From: Caulobacter vibrioides OR37
Lineage (GTDB): Bacteria > Pseudomonadota > Alphaproteobacteria > Caulobacterales > Caulobacteraceae
Direction of reading: 5' to 3'
DNA length: 64,000 nucleotides
Assembly: GCF_000372645.1 (NCBI RefSeq)
Contig: NZ_APMP01000001.1
Span: 186,001 to 250,000, forward strand
Positions 34,488 to 44,765 of this stretch are shown in pieces; the stretch's first letter is position 1, and each line of letters begins with the position of its first letter. The notes below the pieces were generated by a model, which was not told where the DNA came from, made no database searches, and was given only the letters and a program-made list of their open reading frames with translations. The position numbers were made by a program, and so were the translations under genes.

Positions 34488-35619
34488 ACTCACCAGCCTT
34501 CAAGAAGCGGTTGGGGTTCTGAGCCTTGCCATTGACCCAGACTTCGTAGTGCAGATGCGGGCCGGTCGACCGTCCTGTCGAGCCCATGCCCCCCACGCGC
34601 GAACCGATCGCCACGTGTTCGCCCACATGCACCGAGATGGCGGCAAGGTGGGCGTAGCGGGTCTTGAAGCCGCCGCCATGGTCGATTTCGACCGTATTGC
34701 CGTAACCCGAGCGGACGCCGGTGAACGACACGACGCCCGGCGCCGTGGCCATGATCGGCGTGTAAAAGGCGCCCGGGAAGTCCAGGCCCGAATGGAAGGC
34801 CGGACGGTGCGTGAACGGGTCGAAGCGAACGCCGTAGCTGGACGACAGGGCCGGATTGTTGGTCGGACGGTAGAACGGCAACCGCTTCGAGGCGGAGGTC
34901 AGCGAGCGCATGTCCGACATGTCGTTGGCGGCGTGCTGGATGCGGCCGGCGAAATCCTCGTCCACGTCCAGGACCGCGGCGAGGGCGCGCGGATCCTTGG
35001 CCTCGATCAGCGGGCCGCCCAGCGACGCCCCGCGACCGGTGAAGTTGCCCGCGTCCAGGCCGGCCATGCGCATGGCCAGGCGTAGGCGTTCGGCGCGGCT
35101 CTTGGCGAAGCTTTCCGCCGCGTCGACCAGGCGCTCCTGGTCCATGCGGGTGGCTTGGATGCGCTGAACCGGGCTGGCGGCCAGCAGGCGCGGCTTGGCG
35201 ACCTTCAGGGCGTCGGCGGCGCCGGGCACGCCCTTGAAGTCGGAAACCAGCAGGGCCAGGGCCGCGTGGCGCTTCTCGACCGAGGCGGCCAGGTCTTCCA
35301 GCGAGCCATTGGTGGCCGACAGCTGGGCCACGGCGCTGTTCAGGCGCGCCTGCCTGTCGGCGTTCAGGCGCTCGTAATAGGCCCTCTGCTTGATCATCTG
35401 CTGGTCGGTGGAGCTGACCGCCAGGGCGTCCACCATCATCGAGGCGGTGCAGACGCCCATCCACAGCGCCGCGCCGGCGATCGCCGCGGCGCCCAGCAAC
35501 TGCTTGTTGGTGGAAAAGACATATCCGCGCATTTCGCCGCCAGAGCGAATGTAGACATGCCGTTCAGGAAATAAACTTTCGAGAGATTGCCGCAGTCGCT
35601 TGAAGCGCTCAATCGCCAT
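34468..35619 (-). CDS. M23 (LytM-type) peptidase, bactofilin partner
   Basis: A 383-residue membrane-anchored M23 protein: a short basic cytoplasmic N-terminus (about 1-36), one transmembrane helix (about 38-60, LLGAAAIAGAALWMG), a coiled-coil stretch (about 70-125), and a C-terminal LytM domain. The zinc residues are intact: H276-SGL-D280 in FHSGLDFPG and H355-L-H357 in GPHLHYEVW, so it should be an active endopeptidase, unlike degenerate LytM regulators. This layout and gene pair match LmdC, the bactofilin-bound hydrolase described in Hyphomonas and Rhodomicrobium, whose cytoplasmic peptide binds BacA. That interaction is inferred here. Confidence 0.88.
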   Translation of the reverse strand: MAIERFKRLRQSLESLFPERHVYIRSGGEMRGYVFSTNKQLLGAAAIAGAALWMGVCTASMMVDALAVSSTDQQMIKQRAYYERLNADRQARLNSAVAQLSATNGSLEDLAASVEKRHAALALLVSDFKGVPGAADALKVAKPRLLAASPVQRIQATRMDQERLVDAAESFAKSRAERLRLAMRMAGLDAGNFTGRGASLGGPLIEAKDPRALAAVLDVDEDFAGRIQHAANDMSDMRSLTSASKRLPFYRPTNNPALSSSYGVRFDPFTHRPAFHSGLDFPGAFYTPIMATAPGVVSFTGVRSGYGNTVEIDHGGGFKTRYAHLAAISVHVGEHVAIGSRVGGMGSTGRSTGPHLHYEVWVNGKAQNPNRFLKAGEYVQQAS

Positions 35620-35851
35620 CGCCCGAGACCCCCGTTTCAGGTCCGGCGATATGCTACGATAAAGCGGAAACGCGCAAGACTGTTCGCGCCCGAAGTGAGC
35701 GCGAATCTAAAAAAGCGACTTTGCGCCCTAAGCCTTAACGTTTCCTAAGCGGCGAAGTCACGGCGAATGGTGACAATCACGCGAAATGGACACAGGTAGA
35801 GGCGCCGATACAACACATCGTGGACGTGGTCCGTTTCCCCGCGCGGGAAAA

Positions 35852-36313
35852 CTACTTGATCGCCTTGGCCGCGTTCATCACGGCCTTGATGTGGCCCGGC
35901 ACCTTGACCTTCCGCCAGACCTCGCGAATGACGCCTTCGCGGTCGATCAGGAAGGTCGAGCGGTCGACGCCCATGTACTTGCGGCCATACATGGATTTCT
36001 CGACCCAGGCGCCATAGGCCTCGACGACGTCGCCGAGGGGATCGGCGGCCAGTTCGATGGTCAGGTCGTGCTTGGCGCGAAACTTGGCGTGAGAGGCGAC
36101 GCTATCCTTGGAGACGCCGACGATCACCGCGCCCAGCTTCTGGAATTCCTCGACTTCCGACGAGAACTGCAACGCCTCGGATGTGCAGCCGGCCGTGTCG
36201 TCCTTAGGGTAGAAATAGAGGACGATGTTCTTGCCTTTCAGCCCCGAGAGACTGACTCGGCCGGTATCGGTCGGCAGGTCGAAATCGGGAGCCTTGTCGC
36301 CGGGCTGCAGCAT
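35852..36313 (-). CDS. bcp: Thiol peroxidase of the Bcp/PrxQ family
   Basis: A 153-residue thioredoxin-fold peroxidase that reduces H2O2 and organic peroxides. The peroxidatic Cys is in PKDDTAGCTSEALQF (about residue 43). The residue five positions later, a resolving Cys in E. coli Bcp, is Leu here, and no other Cys is present in the protein, so it should work as a 1-Cys enzyme. VGVSKDSVASHAKF, YMGVDRSTFLID and VWRKVKVPGH are family blocks. It lies downstream of tyrS on the same strand but a hairpin separates them. Confidence 0.93.
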   Translation of the reverse strand: MLQPGDKAPDFDLPTDTGRVSLSGLKGKNIVLYFYPKDDTAGCTSEALQFSSEVEEFQKLGAVIVGVSKDSVASHAKFRAKHDLTIELAADPLGDVVEAYGAWVEKSMYGRKYMGVDRSTFLIDREGVIREVWRKVKVPGHIKAVMNAAKAIK

Positions 36314-36345
36314 CGAACGCGTCCTTGATGTCCGTTAGGGAAACC

Positions 36346-36383
36346 ATCGTCCCGGCCCTTGGCTACGCCAGGGCCGGAACGAT
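36346..36383 (-). terminator. Long hairpin between tyrS and bcp
   Basis: The outer stem ATCGT/ACGAT and the inner CCGGCCC/GGGCCGG and TGG/CCA form one long stem with small internal mismatches around the loop CTACG. It lies 15 bases after the tyrS stop. There is no clear T-run, but stability is high. Confidence 0.6.
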
Positions 36384-36397
36384 AATCAACCCCATAA

Positions 36398-37657
36398 CTA
36401 AACGGGCTTCACCAAGACGATCTTCTTCTTGCCGGCGGCCAGCTTGACGACCCCTTCGGCCAGGTCGGCCGAGGTGATCACGCGATTGGCGTCGGCCTCG
36501 GCCTTGTCATTGACCTTCAGGCCGCCCCCTTGGGCCAGGCGACGGGCCTCGCCGCGCGAGCCGGCCAAGCCGGCGTCGGCGAACAGGGCGGCCAGCACGA
36601 TCCCAGCCTCAAGATCGGCGGCTGGCACCTCGAAGGTCGGCAGGTCGGCCGACAGGGCCCCTTGCTCGAAGGCCTTCTCGGCGGCGTCGCGCGCCTTGCG
36701 AGCCTCTTCCTCGCCGTGGGCCATGCGGGTGGCCTCGTCGGCCAGCACCTTCTTGGCCTCGTTGATCTGAGCGCCTTCGAGGGCTTCCAGCTCGGCGATC
36801 TTGTCCAGCGGCAGGTCGGTGAACAGCTTCAGGAAGCGGCCCACGTCGGCGTCCTCGGTGTTGCGCCAGAACTGCCAGTAGTCGTAGGGGCTCAGCACAT
36901 CGGCGTTCAGCCATACCGCCCCTGCGGCGGTCTTGCCCATCTTGGCTCCCGAGGCCGTGGTCAGCAGCGGCGTGGTGAGGCCGAAGGCCGGCTTCTGGTC
37001 CACGCGACGGATCAGCTCGACACCGTTGAGAATGTTCCCCCACTGGTCGGAACCGCCCATCTGCAGGGTGCATCCCTTAACCCGGTTCAGCTCCAGGAAG
37101 TCGGTAGCCTGCATCAGCATGTAGTTGAATTCGAGGAAGGTCAGCGGCTGCTCGCGCTCGAGACGCAGCTTGACCGAGTCGAAGGTCAGCATGCGGTTGA
37201 CCGTGAAATGCGAGCCATATTCCCGTAGGAACTGGATGTAGCCCAGCTTGCTCAGCCATTCGTCGTTGTCGACCAGCACGGCGTCGGTCGGTCCGTCGCC
37301 AAAGGTCAGGAACTTCTCGAACGCGCGCTTGATGCTGGCGATGTTGGCCTGGATGCCTTCCTCGGTCAGCATCTTGCGGCTCTCGTCCTTGCCGGAAGGA
37401 TCACCGACCTTGGTGGTGCCGCCGCCGACAAGGACGATCGGCTTGTGGCCGGCCTGCTGCAGGCGCCGCAGCATCATGATCGAAATAAGGTTGCCGACGT
37501 GCAGAGACGAGGCCGTGGCGTCAAAGCCGACATAGGCCGTGATCACGCCACTGGCCGCCGCGGCGTCCAGTTCCTCAGGATGGGTGATCTGGTGGATGTA
37601 GCCGCGCGCCTCCAGGGTTCGCAGGAACTCCGACTTGAAGGGCGAGGCGGCTGACAT
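36398..37657 (-). CDS. tyrS: Tyrosyl-tRNA synthetase
   Basis: A class I synthetase of 419 residues that charges tRNA-Tyr. The HIGH element is LHVGNL in [15 protein letters not shown], and the KMSKS element reads KMGKT in [16 protein letters not shown]-terminal S4 domain (about 355-415) contains [37 protein letters not shown] and [12 protein letters not shown] line the Tyr pocket. I use ATG 37657 ([22 protein letters not shown]); upstream in-frame residues are not conserved. Divergent from anmK, with a 255-base gap that holds no clear regulatory site. Confidence 0.96.
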   Translation of the reverse strand: MSAASPFKSEFLRTLEARGYIHQITHPEELDAAAASGVITAYVGFDATASSLHVGNLISIMMLRRLQQAGHKPIVLVGGGTTKVGDPSGKDESRKMLTEEGIQANIASIKRAFEKFLTFGDGPTDAVLVDNDEWLSKLGYIQFLREYGSHFTVNRMLTFDSVKLRLEREQPLTFLEFNYMLMQATDFLELNRVKGCTLQMGGSDQWGNILNGVELIRRVDQKPAFGLTTPLLTTASGAKMGKTAAGAVWLNADVLSPYDYWQFWRNTEDADVGRFLKLFTDLPLDKIAELEALEGAQINEAKKVLADEATRMAHGEEEARKARDAAEKAFEQGALSADLPTFEVPAADLEAGIVLAALFADAGLAGSRGEARRLAQGGGLKVNDKAEADANRVITSADLAEGVVKLAAGKKKIVLVKPV

Positions 37658-37912
37658 GGTTCGACTCTCTGTTTTGAATGGCGGGCCGTCTAACACGGCG
37701 GCGTCGGCTTGTGAGGATTTCATTTCACGACTCCGGGGAGGGCCGGAGCGCATGATCGACTGTTGAGAGAGCGACCCCGGCGAGGCGGGGGCTAAGCGAC
37801 GTGTCTGGTCGGCCTCCCGCTATGGCAGCGGGCGGTAATACGGACGGGCCAGGACGCGCGGGTCTATCATGGGGCCTAGCTACCGTTGGCGGAGCATGGC
37901 AGTCAACGGCTC

Positions 37913-39019
37913 ATGCGTATCCTTGGATTTATGACCGGCACCTCGCTCGACGCCGTCGACATGGCGGTGCTGGAGACCGACGGCAACGACATCCAGGCCT
38001 TCGGCCCGGCGGGCGAGCGAAAGCTGCGCGAGGAGACGCGCGATCTCCTGCTGAAGACCACCGACATCGCCCGCGCCTGGCCGCGTGGCGCGCCGGAGCC
38101 GGCGATCTTCGACGCGGCGCGCAAGGCCGTCGCCGACGAGCACTTCCATGCCGCCAGCGATTTCCTCCGGGAACACGGCCTGACCTGGGACGCCTTTGAT
38201 CTGCTGGGCGTGCACGGCCAGACGGTGCTGCATGAGCGGCCATCGGCCCAGCGTCCGGGGCGCACGGTCCAACTTTTGGACGCCCAGCGCCTGGCCCGGG
38301 CGACGGGACGACCGGTGGCCTTCGACTTCCGCACGGCCGATGTCGCCGCCGGCGGGGAGGGCGCGCCGCTGGCGCCGATCTACCACGCGGCGCGCGCCCG
38401 CGCTTCGGGCCTGGCCGCGCCGGTCGCGGCGCTGAACGTCGGTGGAGTGGCCAACATCACCCTGATCGGCTCGGGCGGCGAACTCCTGGCCTTCGACACC
38501 GGTCCTGGCAACGGCATGATCGACCTGATGCTGCAGGGGCGGGGGCTGGGGCGTTTCGACGAGGACGGCCGGCTGGCCGCCGCCGGGCGCGTCGACGAGG
38601 CGGCGCTGAAGGCCCTGCTGGCGAGCCCCTATTTCGACGCGCCGGTTCCCAAGTCGCTCGACCGCTACGACTTCTCGCTGGACCCGGTGGCTGATCTGTC
38701 GCCGGAGGACGCGGCGGCCACCCTGGTCGCCTTCACGGCCGAGGGTGTGTTCCGCGCCTTCTCGCACGGCGGCGAGACGCCCAGCGCCTTGATCGTCTGC
38801 GGTGGCGGGCGACACAACCCGATGATTATGCGGACCTTGGCCGAGCGAGCGCCGGTCCCGGTCGACACGGCCGAGGCGCACGGCTGGCGCGGCGACAGCA
38901 TCGAGGCCGAAGCCTTCGCCTATCTGGCCGCCCGGACGGCGAAGGGCTTGCCGATCAGCTTCCCCGGCACCACGGGCGTGAAGGCGCCGATGACGGGCGG
39001 GCGGATCGTTCAGCCTTAA
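37913..39019 (+). CDS. anmK: Anhydro-N-acetylmuramic acid kinase
   Basis: AnmK phosphorylates and opens 1,6-anhydro-MurNAc to MurNAc-6-phosphate, recycling wall sugars. The 368-residue sugar-kinase fold shows GFMTGTSLDAVDMAVL at the N-terminus, LLGVHGQTVLHE, FDFRTADVAAGGEGAPLAP with the catalytic Asp, ALNVGGVANITLI, FDTGPGNGMIDLM and VCGGGRHNPMIM. ATG 37913 is directly before the family start MRILGFMTG. It stands alone but fits the window's several peptidoglycan genes. Confidence 0.95.
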   Translation: MRILGFMTGTSLDAVDMAVLETDGNDIQAFGPAGERKLREETRDLLLKTTDIARAWPRGAPEPAIFDAARKAVADEHFHAASDFLREHGLTWDAFDLLGVHGQTVLHERPSAQRPGRTVQLLDAQRLARATGRPVAFDFRTADVAAGGEGAPLAPIYHAARARASGLAAPVAALNVGGVANITLIGSGGELLAFDTGPGNGMIDLMLQGRGLGRFDEDGRLAAAGRVDEAALKALLASPYFDAPVPKSLDRYDFSLDPVADLSPEDAAATLVAFTAEGVFRAFSHGGETPSALIVCGGGRHNPMIMRTLAERAPVPVDTAEAHGWRGDSIEAEAFAYLAARTAKGLPISFPGTTGVKAPMTGGRIVQP

Positions 39020-39047
39020 TGGATCTCGCCCTAGGAGCTGGGGGCAG

Positions 39048-40343
39048 TTAGTGCAGCTTCAAGCGTCCCGACACGCGCTGCTGCAGCAGCCGCGCGATGG
39101 CCAGAGTCGCCGTGCGGCCGACGCCCAGGATCGCCCGGTGGTGGTCGAGGTGCAGCGACATATAGGCCCACTTGGCCAACAGGCCCTCGATGAAGAAGTT
39201 CGGCCCGCCCAGACCGCCCATCAGCGCGCCCACGCCCTTGTTATCGCCCAGCGACACCAGAGAGCCGAAGTCGCGATAGACGAACGGCGTCTGGACATGA
39301 CCTTGGCGCAGTCGCGCGATCAGGACCCGTTCCAGATAGCTGGCCTGCTGGTGCGCCGCCTGGGCGCGGGCGGGAACGGTCTTACCGTCCTTCCAGGGCG
39401 CCGCCGCGCAATCGCCCAGGGCCCAGATGTCGGGCGAGGAGGTCTCAAGTCGATCATTGACCACGAACTGGTTGCCGCGATTGGTCTCCAGGCCGAAGCC
39501 TCGGTTCGCCTCTGCCGCCTTGACGCCCGCCGCCCAGACGATCAGGTCGGCGAGGACGTCGCCCCGGCTGGTCTCCAGCCGGTCGGCGTGGACGGCGAGC
39601 ACCTTGGCGTCCGTCTTCACCGCCACGCCCTTGCGCTCAAGCGCGAGCTTGGCTTTGTCGGCGATCTCCGGGGGCAGGCCGCCCAAAATTCGCTCAGCGG
39701 CCTCGACCACCGTGATGTCCAGCCGGAAGCGTTGCTCGTCGCCAAGGCTGCCCAATAACTCCCGGTGCGCCTCGATCAGTTCGGCCGAGAGTTCGACGCC
39801 CGTGGCGCCGCCGCCGACAATGGCCACGCGCATGATCTTGTCGGTCGAGAACGAAGCCCTGGTGAAGGCGGCCAGCAGCCGCGCATGGAAAACCTCGGCG
39901 TCTTCGGTGCGCTCCAGCAGATAAGCTTGCTCCGCGCCGGGCGTGCCGAACAGGTTCGAACCCGAGCCGATCGCCAGCACGCCATAGGTGAAGGTGATGG
40001 TCCGCTCGGGCGCCAGGACCTGGCCGCCCTGGTCGGTGATCGCCTTCAGGGTCAGACGCTTGGCGCCTGGATCGAAGGTCGCGAGTTCGCCGAGCAGGAA
40101 GTTGAAGCCATTCGATCGGCCCAGGATAGAATACGACACGCCCTCCTGGTGGACGTCCAACGTGCCGGCCGCTACCTCGTGCAGGGTCGGCTTCCAGATG
40201 TGAAAGCTGGAGCGATCGATCAGGAGCACCCTGCGCTTGCCCCCATGGGACGCGATGCGCCGGCCTCCTAGGCGACGGCCCAGCCGCGACGCCAATTCCA
40301 GCCCGCCGGCGCCCCCGCCAACGATGACGATGTCATAATGCAT
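39048..40343 (-). CDS. ndh: Type II NADH:quinone oxidoreductase (Ndh family)
   Basis: A 431-residue two-dinucleotide-fold flavoprotein that passes electrons from NADH to quinone without pumping protons. The FAD site is IVIVGGGAGGLELASRLGRR at the N-terminus, and the NADH site is VAIVGGGATGVELSAELIE (about 180). DIWALGDCAA binds FAD at the C-terminal side. A C-terminal amphipathic part (about 375-431, FFIEGLLAKWAYMSLHLDH) attaches to the membrane. Start ATG 40343; a GTG codon precedes it in frame. An exact TTGAT-N4-ATCAA box ends 10 bases upstream, which suggests oxygen-linked control. Confidence 0.9.
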   Translation of the reverse strand: MHYDIVIVGGGAGGLELASRLGRRLGGRRIASHGGKRRVLLIDRSSFHIWKPTLHEVAAGTLDVHQEGVSYSILGRSNGFNFLLGELATFDPGAKRLTLKAITDQGGQVLAPERTITFTYGVLAIGSGSNLFGTPGAEQAYLLERTEDAEVFHARLLAAFTRASFSTDKIMRVAIVGGGATGVELSAELIEAHRELLGSLGDEQRFRLDITVVEAAERILGGLPPEIADKAKLALERKGVAVKTDAKVLAVHADRLETSRGDVLADLIVWAAGVKAAEANRGFGLETNRGNQFVVNDRLETSSPDIWALGDCAAAPWKDGKTVPARAQAAHQQASYLERVLIARLRQGHVQTPFVYRDFGSLVSLGDNKGVGALMGGLGGPNFFIEGLLAKWAYMSLHLDHHRAILGVGRTATLAIARLLQQRVSGRLKLH

Positions 40344-40352
40344 CACGCGCCC

Positions 40353-40366
40353 TTGATATTCATCAA
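40353..40366 (-). promoter_or_regulatory. FNR/FixK-type box at ndh
   Basis: TTGAT-ATTC-ATCAA (40353-40366) is a perfect copy of the FNR/FixK operator. It ends 10 bases before the ndh ATG, so a bound regulator would overlap the promoter or ribosome binding site and repress. It also overlaps a perfect 16-base palindrome TTCATCAATTGATGAA (40359-40374). Confidence 0.75.
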
Positions 40367-40448
40367 TTGATGAAAAATAGGTTCGTGACCAGTGTTACGC
40401 TAGCGGCGCCGTCACGCCAGTGACGCAACGTCGCACCGCCTCATGGAA

Positions 40449-40471
40449 AAGGCCTCCCGAAAGGAGGCCTT
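40449..40471 (-). terminator. Hairpin terminator after the alpha/beta hydrolase gene
   Basis: AAGGCCTCC (40449-40457) pairs with GGAGGCCTT (40463-40471) around a 5-base loop. In the direction of the hydrolase gene, which ends 11 bases earlier, the stem is followed by TTCC. Confidence 0.75.
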
Positions 40472-40481
40472 GCCCAGCTGT

Positions 40482-41132
40482 CTAGATCGGATTTTCCGCC
40501 AAGCGCTTGTCGAGATAGTCGCTGACGCTTTTCTCGACGCTGGGCAGGTGCTCGGCCCAGAAGTGGGTGGCTTTGTCGATGACCTCGTAGTCGATCGTGA
40601 TGCCCTTCTGGGTGCGCAGCTTGGTGACCACGCGCTCCACCTCGACCGGCGGGGTGATGGTGTCGGCCGAGCCCGTCAGGAAGAGGCCCGAGGCCGGGCA
40701 GGGGGCCAGGAAGCTGAAGTCGTACATGTTGGTCGGCGGCGACACCGAGATGAAGCCGTCCGTCTCGGGCCGGCGCATCAGCAGTTGCATCCCGATATAG
40801 GCGCCGAAATCGAAGCCGGCGACCCAAGTCTGGCTGGCGGCCGGATTCGAGGTCTGCAGCCAGTCCAGAGCGGTGGCGGCGTCGGCCAGTTCGCCGATGC
40901 CGGCGTCGAACTCGCCCTGGCTGCGGCCGACGCCGCGGAAGTTGAAGCGCAGAGTCGCGAAGCCGCGCTTCATGAACAGGTGATACAGCTGAACCGACAC
41001 CGGGTGGTTCATGTGACCGCCGGCCTTGGGGTGCGGGTGCAGGATCAGCGCGATGGGCGCCGTTTCGGTCTTGCCCGGAGAATAGCGACCCTCGATCCGC
41101 CCGGACGCGCCGGTCAAAATCACATCAGGCAT
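40482..41132 (-). CDS. Alpha/beta hydrolase-fold protein with Asp at the nucleophile elbow
   Basis: A 216-residue single-domain alpha/beta hydrolase, related to the small 'HPHPKAGGHM' proteins found near Fe-S genes in Alphaproteobacteria. The oxyanion region is LILHPHPKAGGHMNHPVS, then FNFRGVGRSQGEFD. The nucleophile elbow, GXSXG in most relatives, reads GFDFG (VAGFDFGAYIGMQLL), with Asp for Ser. The rest of the triad is plausible: Asp in GSADTITPP and His in KATHFWAEH. Asp nucleophiles occur in dehalogenases and epoxide hydrolases, so the reaction could differ, or activity may be lost. It is divergent from iscR. Confidence 0.85.
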   Translation of the reverse strand: MPDVILTGASGRIEGRYSPGKTETAPIALILHPHPKAGGHMNHPVSVQLYHLFMKRGFATLRFNFRGVGRSQGEFDAGIGELADAATALDWLQTSNPAASQTWVAGFDFGAYIGMQLLMRRPETDGFISVSPPTNMYDFSFLAPCPASGLFLTGSADTITPPVEVERVVTKLRTQKGITIDYEVIDKATHFWAEHLPSVEKSVSDYLDKRLAENPI

Positions 41133-41188
41133 GTGGTCCCCTTCCGCTGGCGACGGTCCGCGTCCGGCCTTTTTGAGACTCGGAATAC

Positions 41189-41217
41189 TTGACCGCCGCG
41201 CTTGGTCTTCCTAAATC
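41189..41217 (+). promoter_or_regulatory. Predicted promoter of the iscR-suf operon
   Basis: TTGACCG (41189-41195), 14 bases, then CCTAAATC (41210-41217) fits TTGACGS-N10-14-GCTANAWC with one mismatch in each element. Within it GACC and GGTC form an inverted pair that could be part of a regulator site. The iscR ATG is 95 bases downstream. Confidence 0.6.
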
Positions 41218-41312
41218 GCCAACGCGTAGCGGGCCACCGAGCCCGCGCGCGAAGTCGCGGCTTGTAGCACACGCAAAAGCCGATGCGCGCGGAATCTGCA
41301 AGGGGTAAGGCG

Positions 41313-41774
41313 ATGCGCCTGAGCACCAAGGGGCGATACGCGGTCATGGCGATGACCGACCTGGCCAAGCGCCAGGACGAAAGCGAGGGCCGCGCCGTGG
41401 CCCTGGCCGAGATCGCCGCGCGCCAGCAGATTTCGCTTTCCTATCTCGAACAGCTTTTCGCCCGCCTGCGCCGCAAGGGGCTGGTGATCAGCGCGCGCGG
41501 CCCGGGCGGCGGCTACCGACTCGCCAAGGCCTCCGCCGAGACCTTCATCGCCGACATCGTGTTGGCGGTCGACGAGCCGCTGCGGGCCACCCGCTGCAAC
41601 TTCACCAAGGGCCAGGCCAAGGGCTGCATGGCCGGCGGCGAGCGCTGCATGACGCATAATCTCTGGGAAGAGATGGGCCGGCAGATCCACGGCTACTTGG
41701 CCAGCGTCTCGGTGGCCGACGTGCTGGCGGGCGAACTGCGTCCAGCGCGCCCGATGGAGATCGCGGCCGAGTGA
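41313..41774 (+). CDS. iscR: Rrf2-family Fe-S regulator IscR
   Basis: A 153-residue winged-helix repressor that senses Fe-S supply and controls the operon it heads. It begins MRLSTKGRYAVMAMTDLA, with recognition helix ISLSYLEQLFARLRRKGLV and wing SARGPGGGYRLAK. Three Cys (C95, C105, C112) and H115 in CNFTKG...GCMAGGERCMTH match the [2Fe-2S] ligands of IscR (three Cys, one His), so cluster sensing is likely. ATG 41313 opens the conserved start. It overlaps the next gene by 4 bases (GTGA). Confidence 0.95.
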   Translation: MRLSTKGRYAVMAMTDLAKRQDESEGRAVALAEIAARQQISLSYLEQLFARLRRKGLVISARGPGGGYRLAKASAETFIADIVLAVDEPLRATRCNFTKGQAKGCMAGGERCMTHNLWEEMGRQIHGYLASVSVADVLAGELRPARPMEIAAE

Positions 41775-42909
41775 ACGCCTCCCGCACATCGGTCTATCTC
41801 GACTACAACGCCACGGCGCCCCTGCGGCCGGAGGCGAAGGACGCGCTGCTGCGCGCCCTGGAGAGCCCGGCCAATCCCTCGTCGGTCCACGCCGCCGGCC
41901 GCGCCGCCCGCGACGTCGTCGAGCGCGCCCGCGCCGAGGTCGCCGCCTTGGTCGGCGTGCCGGCCGGCTCGATCACCTTCGTCAGCGGCGGCACCGAGGG
42001 TAACGCCCTGGCCATCGAGAGCGCCAAGGTCGCGGGCGTCGAGCGGATCATCCTCTCCGCGATCGAGCACGACGCGGTGACCGAAACGGCCAAGGCATCC
42101 GGCCTGCCGGTCGAGGTCCTGCCTGTGGATAACTATGGCGTCGCCGATCTCGGCTGGCTGGCGCAAGCGCTTGAAAAGCCGGGCAAGGCTCTGGTCTGCC
42201 TGATGCTGGCCAACAACGAGATCGGCGTCATCCAGCCTGTGGATAAGGCTTCGGCCCTCGTCCGCGCCCACGATGGCTGGTTGCATGTCGACGCCGTCCA
42301 GGCCGCCGGCAAGATCGCCATCGACTTCTCCGGCCTCGGCGCCGACACCATGGCGCTGTCGGCCCACAAGCTGGGCGGACCGCAGGGCGTGGGCGCGCTG
42401 GTCGCCGGAACCCGCGCCACCGTCACCCGCCGCCTGCACGGCGGCGGTCAAGAGCGCGGCCGCCGGGCCGGCACCGAGAACGTCGCCGGGATCGCCGCCT
42501 TCGGCGCGGCGGCCAAGGCGGCGCGGGAAGGCCTTGCCTCGATGGCCGAACAGGCCCAATGGCGCGACGCCCTGGCCGAGCGGCTGAAGGCGGCTGGCGC
42601 GGTCGTGCTTGGCGAAGGCGCCGATCGCCTGCCGCAAACCCTGTGTTTCGCCGGCGAGGGCTTTGGCTCCGAGGTCCAGGTCATGAACATGGATCTGGCC
42701 GGGATCATGGTCAGCGCGGGCAGCGCCTGCTCGTCGGGCAAGGTCAAGGCCAGCCGCGTGGTGGAAGCCCTGGGCCGCGCCGATCTCGCCCCGTTCGCCC
42801 TGCGTGTCAGCGGCGGTTGGGCGAGCACGGAAGACGATTGGATCAAGTGCGGCGACGCCTGGCTCGCCGCCTGGAAGCGTATCGGCGCCCGGCGCCGGGA
42901 GGTGGCTTA

Positions 42910-42910
<1 letters not shown>
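41771..42910 (+). CDS. Cysteine desulfurase, group I (IscS/NifS type)
   Basis: A 379-residue PLP enzyme that takes sulfur from cysteine. It begins at GTG 41771 inside the iscR stop. Conserved blocks: [61 protein letters not shown], the PLP-Lys in [15 protein letters not shown], and [11 protein letters not shown]. The reactive Cys loop is [14 protein letters not shown], the long exposed loop of group I enzymes. A second, group II enzyme (SufS) is in the same operon. Having both is common in Alphaproteobacteria, and their division of labour is not clear from sequence. Confidence 0.93.
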
Positions 42911-44375
<1,465 letters not shown>

Positions 44376-44379
<4 letters not shown>

Positions 44380-44765
44380 CGTGTGTCACCCTCTATCGAC
44401 CTGTTGGCACGGCGGAGCTGAAGCTGATCGAGGATTCCGGTTGGATTGAGTTCCCGCCGCGTTTGCCCGAGCAGCCGATCTTCTATCCCGTGACCAACCA
44501 GGATTACGCAGCCCAGATCGCTCGCGATTGGAACGCTGTGCATAACGATGACAGGCGCGGCTACGTTACGCGTTTCGACGTCTCGGCAGCCTTCTTGAGC
44601 GCCTACGACAAGAAGGTCGTGGGCGGGCGAGAGCACGAGGAATACTGGATCCCCGCCGAGGATCTTTCGCTGTTCAACGCCGCCATCGAAGGCCAGATCG
44701 AGGTCGTCGAGACATTCGTCGGTGATGACGCGGCCACTCAAAAGACCCGTGAGACCAATGCTTAA
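44376..44765 (+). CDS. Unknown small protein inside the suf operon
   Basis: A 129-residue soluble protein between sufB and sufC, overlapping sufB by 4 bases (ATGA) and sufC by 8. Features: [20 protein letters not shown] at the N-terminus, [41 protein letters not shown] and [17 protein letters not shown] recognise the pattern as a small family usually labelled 'ADP-ribosylation/crystallin J1', a name I think is uninformative. The start-to-end layout (YRPVG..E..L, then ..[10 protein letters not shown]) resembles proteins that bind nucleotides or modified substrates, but no active site is clear. Its bases are visibly less GC-rich than sufB and sufC, so it may have been acquired. Confidence 0.8.

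Noticed and set aside
35728-35745. CtrA site (TTAA-N7-TTAA) near the M23 gene
   Set aside because: Only the first half is present; the second half reads TAAG.
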